DNA of 64,000 nucleotides from positions 47,554,542 through 47,618,541 of the forward strand of contig CM055099.1 in NCBI GenBank assembly GCA_029204225.1, written 5' to 3'. Positions 24,588 through 34,540 of the stretch are shown one piece after another. The stretch's first letter is position 1, and the number at the start of each line of letters is the position of its first letter. The DNA comes from Diphasiastrum complanatum. Taxonomy: Eukaryota; Streptophyta; Lycopodiopsida; Lycopodiales; Lycopodiaceae. Below the pieces are notes generated by a model. That model had not been told where the DNA came from and searched no databases. It worked only from the letters and a program-made list of their open reading frames with translations. The position numbers and the translations under genes are program-made.

Positions 24588-24659
24588 AATATCAGATTAG
24601 TGCGTACAATATGAAAAGAAACCAAGCAATAACTACAAGGGCGCATCGAACTGATATTG
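24588..24659. repeat. Hairpin unit 2
   Basis: Left arm AATATCAGATTAGTGCG at 24588 and right arm GCGCATCGAACTGATATTG at 24641-24659. Relative to unit 1, G-to-A in the left arm and C-to-T in the right arm preserve the pairing. Confidence 0.7.
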
Positions 24660-24758
24660 AAACTTTTTTACCTCTGCATCAACAAATTTCAGCTTCATAT
24701 ATGCTATTGCATGTGGTACTGGAAAGAGTTCCATATTTTCTGGATATGGCTCCTGGCA

Positions 24759-24762
<4 letters not shown>

Positions 24763-24824
<62 letters not shown>

Positions 24825-24832
24825 TGTGTGTG
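24763..24832. repeat. (GT)n microsatellite
   Basis: About 34 GT units with one T interruption near the end. Val-Cys and Thr-His open frames across it are artefacts. Confidence 0.97.
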
Positions 24833-25101
24833 TAATAGAGTTCATCTTTAAACAAACGGGATTACACGCACCCTCATCATTGACATATAAGGACAACACA
24901 TATAAGCTCCAATGATCACTACAATTAGAAAACAATAAATTTATGAAAATGAATGTGAAATCAAAATTCATATAAAAAATTCAACTTAATAAAATTTGAT
25001 AGAAATTTACTTACTTTGTTATGTATGGGAACACGAGAATTGGAGTCCCCAGTCTCACGTATTGGAGCATATCATCGTGCAAACTTTTGAAATCAAGAAA
25101 A

Positions 25102-25953
25102 TCAAAAGTAGCCATGAATTGAAGCGAAAACAATGCTACATCTATAAACAGTGGGGTCTAGAAAAACTCCATCCAGTACTGAATTGGCCCCTAGCATTTT
25201 ATCCCTACTTTCTAATTCACATGTATCTAATTTAGAAAGGGGAAGACCAGCATTGGTCTTCGACATCTTAAAACTGTATAGAGGACCAAAAGCTTTAAGA
25301 TATGTGTTTAACAATTGGTCATATTGTACATGTTGAGGAGTATTTAGAAAGGCAAGTTCAGGGGCTAAAGGAAGTAATACAGATAAACCACTAAAAGAAT
25401 TGTCATTCAAAATTGATTCTACCTTTACATTTACAAAATCATCTAAATCATTTGCTAGAATAAGAGGTGGGAAACTAATATTTGTGAGGGTAAAAGGAGA
25501 CTGAGATTTTGAAGGAGGAGGAGATTTATTAGGAGATGAAGATTTAGCAAGAGAAGATGGAGATTGAGTTCTAAGAAGAGAAGAAGGAGACTTAGAGGAG
25601 ATTGTGGAGTAGTTAGAATCTCATGCAGAGGAGATGGCTTTGAAAAATCCCTCACTTTATTAGGAGGGTCATGAGACCTCCTCTTCTTTGAAACATTCTC
25701 ACTCTGTACTCGAAAAACAAGCCGGGATGGTTGAGATTTCTTTCGTTTTCTTTTCTTTGCATCTTGTTTTGGAGGAGAGGAAGGAGGTGGTCTAAAGTAC
25801 TCTGCAAATTTATCATATGTGTCCCGTAGCTTGAATACAATGTTGAAATCCTGGTGGTGGTGGACGAGGCGGTGGTTGTGGATTTCCCTGACCCCCTCCT
25901 ATGATTGGAATTTCACTAGAGTGGATTCGTGCTGTTTGCTTAGTCCATGCCAT
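25102..25953 (-). pseudogene. Broken minus-strand gene with histone-H3-tail-like start
   Basis: An ATG at 25953 opens MAWTKQTARIHSSE followed by a Gly/Pro-rich stretch and a stop at 25813. The reading continues in another frame with EYFRPPPSSPP, the basic KKRKRKKSQPSR (nuclear-localisation-like) and KVRDFSKPSP. It then shifts to a third frame rich in Ser/Pro and goes on to VLLPLAPELAFLNTPQ and YLKAFGPLYSF, ending near 25102. At least two frameshifts break it. MARTKQTAR is the start of histone H3; here one residue differs (W for R). The rest is not histone. It may be a transposon-encoded protein; I do not recognise it. Confidence 0.4.
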
Positions 25954-25960
25954 AACTATT

Positions 25961-26022
25961 CAATATCGGATCAACGCATGAAGGAGAACTCAGGATCAAA
26001 AGTCAGGTCGAGCACATCGAAC
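25961..26022. repeat. Hairpin unit 3, left part (split by an insertion)
   Basis: Left arm CAATATCGGATCAACGCATG at 25961-25980 and the start of the right arm, GCACATCGAAC, at 26012-26022. The rest of the right arm, CGATACC, is found at 30205-30211, on the far side of a 4.2-kb copia element. Confidence 0.7.
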
Positions 26023-26023
26023 T

Positions 26024-26903
26024 TGTAGAACACCTGATCAGACAAATCTTGATTCTTCGTGAAATTTATCTTGCTTGAAACTCGAAAGATTTGCGAAATA
26101 GTTTTTTGTTGAAGTTCATAGTTACTTGTTGAAGCTCAAAAGATTCACAAAGAAGTTCTTGTCGCGAAATATTCTGTTTCTTGTTCAAACCTTACCAAGG
26201 CTAGGGCCCCGGGGGCACTCGACCGGGGAGGGGGGAGATATTTCATCATATTACCCCTCAAGGACTTGTCACGAAATTGTCGCCTATCATGAACGATTTG
26301 CGAAATATTCTGGATTCTTCTTCAAGCTCAAATTTTTCAACTGTCGTGAATAATTTGCGAAACACGAAGATGTCGTGAAGAGACAAGTGTTGCGAACAAT
26401 TCGCGAAACAAGAAGTTGTGATGAAGAGATAAACTGTTGTGAACAATTTGCAAACAGAAATTATTCGAGCCTCAAAACAGAGCGTTTATTTGAATATCAA
26501 TTGTCGTAAATGGTTAGATCTACTGTTACAGAATTAAAAGGCTAAAAGACTTGTAATTAGGCTAAAAGACCTGTCTTGTAGCAATATAAATACATGTGCA
26601 CTACTCGTTGTAACTACTCTCTCCAACTCAATCAGAGATACAATAGCGAGATAAGACAGCAAGAGATGTATATTGATGATTCAAATTCAAAGTTATTAAA
26701 ATTTGTTTTTGATGAATACTTTCTGTTTGTCTAAAATTGTCTTAAGTTGGCTCTTAATTCTGCACGCTTATTCAATCAAGGTAAATACTGTTCTATTAGT
26801 ACATAGACTAGAAACAGACCCGATTGAAGACACTGATATTAGTTTGATTTATTCAAACTTTCATCGTGTTCTCTGAGGAAGAATAATTACCATTTTTTCT
26901 ACA
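26024..26903 (+). repeat. Copia 5' LTR
   Basis: TG...CA ended, about 880 bp, directly followed by the primer-binding site. Compared with the 3' LTR it lacks about 85 bp near the start and carries an extra GC-rich block at about 26193-26266 containing AGGGCCCCGGGGGCA. Both LTRs have many TCGCGAA-like motifs. Confidence 0.85.
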
Positions 26904-26904
26904 A

Positions 26905-26982
26905 TGGTATCAGAGCAAATTATCAGTGCTGCTACAGTGGTATCAGAGCAAATTAGAGTTGATACAGTGGTATCCTCGCACC
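26905..26982 (+). promoter_or_regulatory. Triplicated primer-binding site
   Basis: TGGTATCAGAGCAAATTA occurs at 26905 and again at 26938, and TGGTATC with a diverged end at 26968. The copies are about 30-33 bp apart in tandem, each preceded by a CTACAG- or TACAG-like end. Only the first abuts the LTR. Confidence 0.8.
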
Positions 26983-27116
26983 TCTCTCAGCATCCTTCAA
27001 CATCTATTAGCAAGCCGCATCTGGAGTTTACTCAAAAGAATAGAAGATGTCGTCGATCAGTAACATTCAGTCTAAGATCACTACAATCTGGGATCCAGAT
27101 GGTTCAAACTATTTAA

Positions 27117-27708
27117 TCTAGAAATAAAGACTTCACTCATATTGAAGGGAGAAAGTCTATGGCAATGGGTAGAACCAATAGAGGAGAAGCCAATAATTAC
27201 TCTTGGCAAAGAACTTTGAGAATGGAGTTTGAGAAATGACAAAGTTATAGCAGTTATTGCGTCTTCAGTGCATGTTACATCAATTTTGAACGCAAAAGAT
27301 TTATGGGCAGAATTGCAAACCAAGAATGAGACCAGATCTCGTAATCAAATCATGTTCTTGGAAGACCAATTAACTTACCTACAGTGGGACGACAAAGACT
27401 TGACCACATTTGTACGAAAGATAAAAGATTTGTTTATTTCTTTGCAGAATTCTGGTACAAAAAATGCAATCTCAAAGGAAAAACAGCTTAGCTATTTTCT
27501 TCGAGCCCTACCTAGGTCATTCCACACAACTCAAACTTTACTAGTAAAATATTGGACAATGACACTTCAAAAGGCAATATATGGAGTCAAAAAGGAAGTA
27601 GAAGCTCGTGAACGCTATGATGATAATGATGATTCCGAAAATTTTCTATTTACTCAGAAGAATAAATCTTCAGGAATCGTACACTTATGGAAGTTGCTAG
27701 GTGTATGA
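27117..27708 (+). pseudogene. Ty1/copia gag
   Basis: The main open part (27229-27708) has SILNAKDLWAELQ, MFLEDQLTYLQWDDKD, FVRKIKDLFISLQNSG and LRALPRSFHTTQTLL, the usual UBN2-type gag helices. Near 27670 it runs into integrase C-terminal sequence, so a deletion fused gag to late integrase. Upstream, an in-frame stop separates it from the likely N-terminus. Confidence 0.8.
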
Positions 27709-29353
27709 TGGCTCATGCGAAAGCACCAAAATAGTTGTGGGCAGAAGTAGGGGCCACATCGAATTATCTTCAGAATCGAATTTTGAAATCTTGAATATCG
27801 GATAAAACTCCTCATGAGATATGGTGGAAGTTGAAGCCATCGAATGTTGTGGTTTCTCAGACGAATCTCAAACATTCGAGGATGTTTTAACAAATGTAGC
27901 CATCGAATTTTGTGGTTTCTCAGACGAACCTCAAACATTCGAGGAAGCTATTGATGGACCATATAAAGATCACTGGATTCAAGCAATGGAGGACGAAATG
28001 TCATCCATGTATAAGAACAATGTATAGACACTTGCACCAATACCTGATGGCAAAAAACCAGTCAAATGCAAGTGGATCTACAAGATCAAAACAGGTCCAG
28101 ATGGAGAAAACATCAGATACAAAGCTAGGTTGGTTGCTAAAGGTTTTTCACAGAAATATGGAATCGACTACACTGATACTTTCTCATCGGTAGTCAAACA
28201 TACATCAATTTGTTTGTTATTTGCTTATGCAGTGGCTCATGATCTGAAAATCCATATATTGGATGAGAAAACTGCTTTCCTGCACTTAGAATTGGAAGAA
28301 GACTTATTCATGGACTAACCATTTGGTTTTATGAGCCAAGAATATCCGGAATACGGATGTCACATGAATAAAAGCATTTATGGTCTGAAACAAGCAGCCA
28401 GACAACGGTATAGAAAGAAGGACGAAGCACTATATTTCTTAGGCTTCAAACCTCTATTTGTTGAGCCGAATGTCTATATCAAGCATGTCAAAATGAAATA
28501 ATAATTCAAGCTATTTATGTTGATGACACACTTATCTTCTCAAGAAAAGATAAATTTATTTTAGATGTCAAAAGAGACATTTTTGGAATATTTGAGATCG
28601 CTGACCTAGGAGAAGCAAAAAATTATCTAGGCTTACAAATCAAGAGAGACTTTGAAGGTGGTAAGTTGTATCTTCATCAACAAAAGTACACTCATAAGAT
28701 CATTGAAGACTTCAACATGCTCGAATGCAAAGGTTTGCATACTCTCATGATACTTGGAACAATACTGAGCAAGGCAAATTGTCCGCAGACTCTCGAAGAA
28801 GAGAAGCGAATGGCCACACCCTATCGCAGGCTGATTGGATCATTATTGTATCTAGTAGACAACACCAGACCTGATATAGCGTTTGTAGTATACAGGATCG
28901 TTGCATTGGAAGTTAGCAAAGAGAGTACTACAATATCTCCAGGAAATGAAAGACTATGGATTGTGTTATTCGAAAGAAGCTGGATTTCGGATCAAATCTT
29001 ATAGTGACGCAAGCTGGGCATCCATGAAGGATGATAACAAAAGTATTTCAGGAGGTTGTACTCTAGTATCTGGCGCAACTATACTCTGGATAAGCAAGAA
29101 GCAAACAACAGTAGCTCAATCTTCTTGTGAAGCGAAATATGTAGTAGTAGCCAAGATGGCAAACGAGTTGTTGGAAGGAGCTACCAAGTATCATGTTATT
29201 TGGGACTTAGTCGAGAAGAAGATATTGAAGACAGTCTTCATAGCTACAGAGAAAATGACAGCTGATATAACTACAAAGCCACTCAATAAAGCTTTGTTCG
29301 AGACGCAACGAAGAAGATTGGGGTTAATCCAACTGCCCACTTTGAGAGAGAGC
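27670..29353 (+). pseudogene. Ty1/copia integrase end, reverse transcriptase, RNase H
   Basis: Begins with RTLMEVARCMMAHAKAP and TPHEIWW of the integrase C-terminus, with two in-frame stops. It has a 65-bp tandem duplication (27834-27945), then reverse transcriptase [33 protein letters not shown] and a decayed active-site region after SIYGLKQ. RNase H follows with SYSDASWAS, SSCEAKYV and ADITTKPLNK. It ends at a purine tract (TTTGAGAGAGAG) before the 3' LTR. Multiple stops make it inactive. Confidence 0.85.
27834..27945. repeat. Tandem duplication of 65 bp in copia pol
   Basis: GCCATCGAATGTTGTGG... and GCCATCGAATTTTGTGG... begin 65 bp apart, both running through TCAAACATTCGAGGA. It is out of register by two bases. 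Confidence 0.9.
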
Positions 29354-30199
29354 TGTAGAACACCTGATCAGATAGACCTTGATTCTACTAACAAAGTGCA
29401 CACTTTACTTGACAAAGGATGAGAAATGAACTGGAACTCGAAACATTTCTATTCGTGATCAACCTCGAAAGATTCACGAAATTTATCTTGCTTGAAACTC
29501 GAAAGAATTGCGAAACAGTTTCTTGTTGAAGCGCGCAGTTTCTTGTTGAAGATCAAAAGATTCGCGAAGAAGTTCTTGTCGTGAAATATTCTATTTCTTG
29601 TTAAAACCTAACCCGTCGCGAAATTTTTGCCTGTCACGAACAATTCGTCGCAAAATATTTTGGACTCTTCTTCAAGCTCAAATCTATCAACTGTCGCAAA
29701 CAATTCACGAAACACGAAGATGCCGCGAAGAGACAAGTGTCGCGAACAATTCGCGAAACACGAAGCTGTGACGAAGAGATAAACTATCGCGAACAATTAT
29801 TCGAGCTTGAAAACAGAACGTTTATTTGAATATCAACTGTCGTAAACGGTTAGATCTACTGTTATAGAATTAAAAGGCCAAAAGACCTGTCCTGCACTAC
29901 TCGTTGTAACTACTCTCTCCAACTCAATCAGAGACACAACAGCGAGATAAGACAGCAAGAGATGTATATTGATGATTCAAATTCAAAGTTATAAAAATTC
30001 GTTTTTGATCAAAAGTTTCTGTTTCTCTAAAATTGTCTTAAGTTGTCTCTTAATTCCGCATGCTTATTCAATCAAGGTAAATACTGTTCTATTAGTACAT
30101 AGACTAGAAACAGACCCGATTGAAGACATTGATATTAGTTTGATTCATTCAAACTTTCATCGTGTTCTTTGAGGAAGAATTAGTACTATTTTTCCTACA
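29354..30199 (+). repeat. Copia 3' LTR
   Basis: Starts TGTAGAACACC after GAGAGAGAGC and ends TTTTTCCTACA, 846 bp. It holds repeated TCGCGAA/TTCGCGA motifs between about 29540 and 29800. It is the partner of 26024-26903. Confidence 0.85.
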
Positions 30200-30204
30200 G
30201 AACC

Positions 30205-30211
30205 GATACCT
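30205..30211. repeat. Hairpin unit 3, remaining right arm
   Basis: CGATACC directly after the copia target duplication completes the right arm GCACATCGAAC/CGATACC begun at 26012. Without the copia the unit is about 70 nt. Confidence 0.6.
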
Positions 30212-30680
30212 GAACTTAGACCAAACCGATAGTTGAGAGCGGATGGGCATGCACGAGTAAAAGCGGAATGTAGATAGGTTGCTTTGGGTGTGCTAAATTG
30301 ATATCGCATGGAAGCAGAAATCGATAAAAACTTTATGCAAAAAATTTTAAGCGTCGTCCATCTGTATATATAGTGCAAATCCGAAATGATTGCATACGTG
30401 GTCTTTTGCAGTTCTGGGGCTCGGATTATGCTGATGATTACTTCGAAATATTCTGAGGCTTGTCAAAAATATTTATTGGTCATCAAAATGATTAGTCGAT
30501 ATGGCTAATGACGACCACAATTAATTTCTACAAAAGTATGATCACACCTACATTAATTCTACAAAAGTATGGTCACATCTACAATTAATTTCTGAAATTG
30601 ACATGATTATGCTATAAATATCCAACCTTTTTTGATCTCCGATCATTATAATCTCAAAACATTCCAAACGCCATTATTTC

Positions 30681-30759
30681 ATCCAATAGCGAATCGATGC
30701 GCATATATTGCATGTGTAAACTAGAGAGGCTATTCTCGTGCGCTGAACCGATATTGGAT
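30681..30759. repeat. Hairpin unit 4
   Basis: ATCCAATAGCGAATCGATGC (left arm) and GTGCGCTGAACCGATATTGG (right arm) around a loop of about 35 nt. The outer ATCCAATA and TATTGGAT pair fully. Confidence 0.75.
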
Positions 30760-30896
30760 GTTATATGAATGATCAGAACTTGACTCAATAGATTCTTCTT
30801 AGCTTTGGATAGTATGAAGAGTCTACCAAATCAAGCTTTGATCATGCATAATGTCATTCAATAATTTTGACAATTTTCAAAAATCTTTTTTTCCTG

Positions 30897-30968
30897 CAAT
30901 AGCGATTCGACGCACACAGTCCAAGGGGAAAATCACTTTCTTCTCCCAAGCGCGCTGATCCGATATCT
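30897..30968. repeat. Hairpin unit 5
   Basis: Left arm GCAATAGCGATTCGACGCAC, right arm GCGCGCTGATCCGATATCT. Confidence 0.7.
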
Positions 30969-31002
30969 GAGATGCACTGAAAATATATTGGAACGCAACA
31001 TT

Positions 31003-31075
31003 CCAATAGCGAATCAACGCGCGTAGTCCAAGTTGAAAAATCTTATTTTTGGGATGGGTGCGCTGATTCGATATC
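31003..31075. repeat. Hairpin unit 6
   Basis: Left arm CCAATAGCGAATCAACGCGC, right arm GTGCGCTGATTCGATATCC. Confidence 0.7.
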
Positions 31076-31159
31076 CATAGGCAATTTTTCTGGCCCAGTA
31101 TGATTGCCCTCGTACACGTTTTACAATGATGTCCATTTAATATTTGTTTATTATTTGTT

Positions 31160-31295
31160 TAATGATGATTCAAAGAGGCTAGTGATAGACTATTTAATGT
31201 ATTCCGGCATAGGTACAAATATTAGGCTCAGGGCTAATGATGATTCAGAGAATCTAGTGATAGACTATTTAATGTATTCCGGCATAGGTACAAAT
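31160..31295. repeat. Tandem duplication with 75-bp period
   Basis: TAATGATGATTC starts at 31160 and 31235. The two copies share ATGTATTCCGGCATAGG nearly exactly. Confidence 0.9.
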
Positions 31296-31469
31296 TTGTC
31301 TCACTCTGATTGGTGGATAAATATAGGCTGTGCTCCTCAATTCATTATTTGACAAATGTATGAATGTGATCTACAGGAATAGGCTATAAATATGGGCACC
31401 ACTTTTCATATTTCGATTCTGTGATCTTTTATTCTGAACTCCCTCGTCATTTTGTTTTCTTTCTTTCTC

Positions 31470-31542
31470 GGAATAACGAATCGACGCGTGCCTTCACATA
31501 CAGTGCACGGTCGGATTCATTCAGACGCGTTGAAGGGATATC
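31470..31542. repeat. Hairpin unit 7
   Basis: Left arm GGAATAACGAATCGACGCGT, right arm GACGCGTTGAAGGGATATC. The inner GACGCGT/ACGCGT(T) pairing is strong and the outer part is weaker. Confidence 0.6.
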
Positions 31543-31589
31543 AGCCTCTTCTTACGTGTGCTCGTGAAAAATTTCATTCTCGTCAAAAT

Positions 31590-31663
31590 GATATCGGATC
31601 AACACGCTCATTGTTGTTCAGTCCTCGACCAAAATTATTCAATCGCATTGAACCGATATCAGG
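31590..31663. repeat. Hairpin unit 8
   Basis: Left arm TGATATCGGATCAACACGC, right arm TCGCATTGAACCGATATCAG. The outer TGATATCGG/CCGATATCA is perfect. Confidence 0.75.
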
Positions 31664-32529
31664 TTCAATATAAATAGTAGTGTAGACACAAAATGCACTC
31701 TGATAATAATAAAAAATAAGTACAATGATTGAAGCTGGGTGCAAATCATTGGGCGCAAAAGAGCTTTAGCTGAGTTCGTTGATGATAACTTAAAACTCGA
31801 AAAATTGAACTTGACTATTTAGACCATAATCCCTGCAGGATGATAACCTGATCAGTGCATTGACTCCAATGCAGATCTTCCTTGATGATTGGAAGTCAGA
31901 TAATCAATACATTGAAAGCTTACATTGGCCTATTTAATTAACTACATTTGTCGTATAGTAGGTAGCTTTTACAATGAATGTCTGTATAGAGGTACGCGGA
32001 CTGTCAGCATCGCGACGCGGTCGAAGTTCTAACAATATCGATAATTTACAAAGACTCAAAAAATATATAATGACTCAAAAATTATGGATTTTCCGAGTTG
32101 ATTCTGTATCAAAAAATTCTAAGTTGACAATGTCAGATTTTACAAAGGGTCAAAATTTATACAAAGGGTCAGAATTTTATACATAGGCTCAGATTTTCTA
32201 GAGTCAAAAAAATCAGAACCAATCTGATCCGATCCAAGGTCGAAGATGCCCAGATATTTTTCTCCTCGATCCGATCCAAGGTCAAAAAATCCTTCACTGA
32301 TCTAAAGTTCGATCACATAAAGAAATCTCGCTCAGTTTTGATTGGTCAATGCGTTGACACATATATCCTGCCGTACAATTCACTCAAAGTTTTTACTTGT
32401 CGATCACAGGTATGATCTATTGTTGATGAATCATCATCCCCTTTTTGGACCACTGGTTTGATTGTCCAAGTGATTGGATCATCAACTTTGACTGCATGCT
32501 CACGATTTTTAGATGTAGTCTTTTAGGTC
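31664..32529. other. No gene seen
   Basis: A/T-rich sequence with short direct repeats such as TCCGATCCAAGGTC (near 32230 and 32270) and AAAGGGTCA. No coding signal or structured repeat was recognised. Confidence 0.5.
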
Positions 32530-33563
32530 CTCTAGTTTTGCATTACTTGCGCAACTCGTAACCATGGACGTCCTAATAAGACATGATAAATATTTGGTGC
32601 GTCAAGTAAGTCCATTACTACAAAAGTAATGAAAAACTAAACTCCAGCAATCTTGACAGGTATATCTTCCACTATGCCTTTGGGATGAGACTGTAGTCTG
32701 ATCAGCTAACTTGATAACAAAAGTTGCAAGCTTCATCCTTGTAAGGCCCCATTTTGCACATAGATTTGTTGAAGTCAGGTTAACTCTTGAACCTCCATCT
32801 GCCACGGTTTCCTCTTTACCAAACTGTCTATGTTGTATTGGCAGGGTGATGTTTCTTTGCTCACTTTCCCAAGTTGTCCCTACATTTAATGCTTCATTTG
32901 ATTCCTCAAACTCGATACAAAAGAGTGGCTCTTGGTGGGCTATGGTTCAATCTGAGTCAACTTCTCTGCTAATACTTCTTTTGCTTTTGGCACCAGCTTA
33001 AAAAATTCTCCCAATGTAATATCCATCTTGCTAGATAGAATATTCACGATCAGCTCTGTTTGTGACGCTTCAGGTTTTGTCATCTTGAAGGATTTTTCAT
33101 GATGATGCAACTAAGTATTAACAGTTGTTTGTGCATTACGTACTTCAGCTACAACTTTAGCAACTTCCAAGGCCTCTTCTTCTTGTAACTATTTAATCCA
33201 TTGTCTCATGTTTTGGTATCTATTCTTTTCTGAGTTGAGATTCATATACACTCCTGATGCAGTAGGTATATCAGTAGTTGACATAGATGCAGTAGGTGTT
33301 GGACCAACTAGAACTTCTTTCTGCTTTTGAGCTTTGGTAGCAACCATCAATGGTACACTTGGTTCAGTAGGTTGGGCTACTGGTCTTTTCTTGATTGTAA
33401 TCATATTCAATGGAGCAGTTAGCCACGATGGTTTTGGTCTTGCTGGACAATCCTTGTAACAATGTCCATAACCGCATTCTCGATAGAATGGTTGTTGTTG
33501 TTGGAGTTTAATCTTACTCTTACTCATCCTAACTGCCCTCCTTCCTTTTTTCATGTAAATCAC
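32530..33563 (-). pseudogene. Ty3/gypsy gag-protease fragment, minus strand
   Basis: The 33563-33189 frame has one zinc knuckle ending CGYGHCYKDC, followed by RPKPSWLTAPLNMI, parallel to the plus-strand gypsy at 17521. The protease block (about 32805) has ADGGSRVNLTS, again with DGG. A HVLLGRPWL segment lies near 32560. Frames are broken between blocks. It belongs to the same gypsy family as 17521-19873 but is a different copy. The capsid and reverse transcriptase are absent. Confidence 0.7.
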
Positions 33564-33599
33564 TCTCTCAAGTAGTTTGTAGAAAATGAACTATTTTTT

Positions 33600-34413
33600 A
33601 ACAGTCTGCATTTTTGCACTGATTGTTGCCACAGTCTACATTTTTACTCAGGAATTTCCACAGGCGAAAAACCCGACATTGTCGCCCTTGTCACCTTCGG
33701 GCTATCCTGAGCAACTAAGTGTTTTGCGACACTTGTGTTAACTCAGTTTTTAGGCCATTTTAGACACTTTCAGAAATGCGACACTGCTTCGCATAAAATG
33801 TGAAAAAAAATGACACTCTACAGAAATACACAAGATTTCAAGTACAAACTATCTACATCTTCACGCTCCAATAATAACCGTTCTAATTAGTCAGTTAATA
33901 ATTGATCTTGTAAATGCCAAGATAGAATAATGCAAGATCTTCCAGTTGCTTTATAAGTAAATGAGCGATTGAAGAGAGATAGAGATTCAAAAAGTTGATT
34001 CACCAAATGATACATGAGATATACAGAAATCTATGACCAAAATTGGTCTTTTGGTCTGATCGTTGTTTTTACAACACTAATATACAGATTCGCTATTGTT
34101 CCATATCCTTACATTCTTGTTGAATGTTAAGTAACTCTCACTCTTCTTCCGCAATGTTACAGACAAGGAAATGTATGGTTGTCCTTGATGCCTAATTGTA
34201 ATTACATTTCTTTATATCAGAATATCAGGATCAGTGAATTGCATAGCTATCATAGACGCCTAATAGTTTTCTGCAATTTCTCTAAACGGTTGTCTAAGGC
34301 ACCGACACTAATACTCTCATCAGAAGCAGCTCTTTAATATCCGTTCTCCAAGTAATCCGAGATCTTTTAATAGGAATTTATTTTATCAATTGGCATCAAC
34401 ATCCAAGCCAACA
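33600..34413 (+). repeat. Probable copia 5' LTR
   Basis: The segment lies just before a primer-binding site at 34417. It contains ACATTGTCGCCC and GCGACACT phrases like those in the LTR-like regions at 16300-16800 and 21950-22200. The start was not fixed. The end is near CCAACA at 34409-34414. Confidence 0.45.
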
Positions 34414-34416
34414 TAG

Positions 34417-34430
34417 TGGTATCAGAGCAA
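34417..34430 (+). promoter_or_regulatory. Primer-binding site (initiator tRNA-Met type)
   Basis: TGGTATCAGAGCAA follows the LTR-like region and precedes a gag ATG at about 34541. Confidence 0.85.
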
Positions 34431-34540
34431 GGTGTTTTTGGATTACTAGAGTCCAGGATATATAGGAACCTAATACGTTCTTGTTTTTTTAAAGCTAGTT
34501 CATATTCTATCTGTGCAATCTCTGTTCCTCAATTTTAATG

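Larger units (their letters stand above)
26024..30199 (+). mobile_element. Copia element with both LTRs and large internal deletion
   Basis: 5' LTR 26024-26903 and 3' LTR 29354-30199 both start TGTAGAACACCTGATCAG and end CCTACA or TCTACA. The flanks GAACT (26019-26023) and GAACC (30200-30204) are a 5-bp target duplication with one mismatch. The interior has a primer-binding site, gag, then a jump into the integrase C-terminus, reverse transcriptase and RNase H. Zinc knuckle, protease and most of the integrase are missing. The LTRs differ by several indels, so insertion is not recent. Confidence 0.9.

Noticed and set aside
24515-24971. Val-Cys and Thr-His repeat frames
   Set aside because: They are translations of a (GT)n microsatellite.
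30232-30305. A further hairpin unit with right arm GTGTGCTAAATTGATATC
   Set aside because: The right arm is similar, but no matching left arm was found about 70 nt upstream.
24501-31663. CRISPR-like array from the repeated arms
   Set aside because: The arms alternate in inverted orientation, intervals between units are irregular, and this is a plant genome without cas genes.
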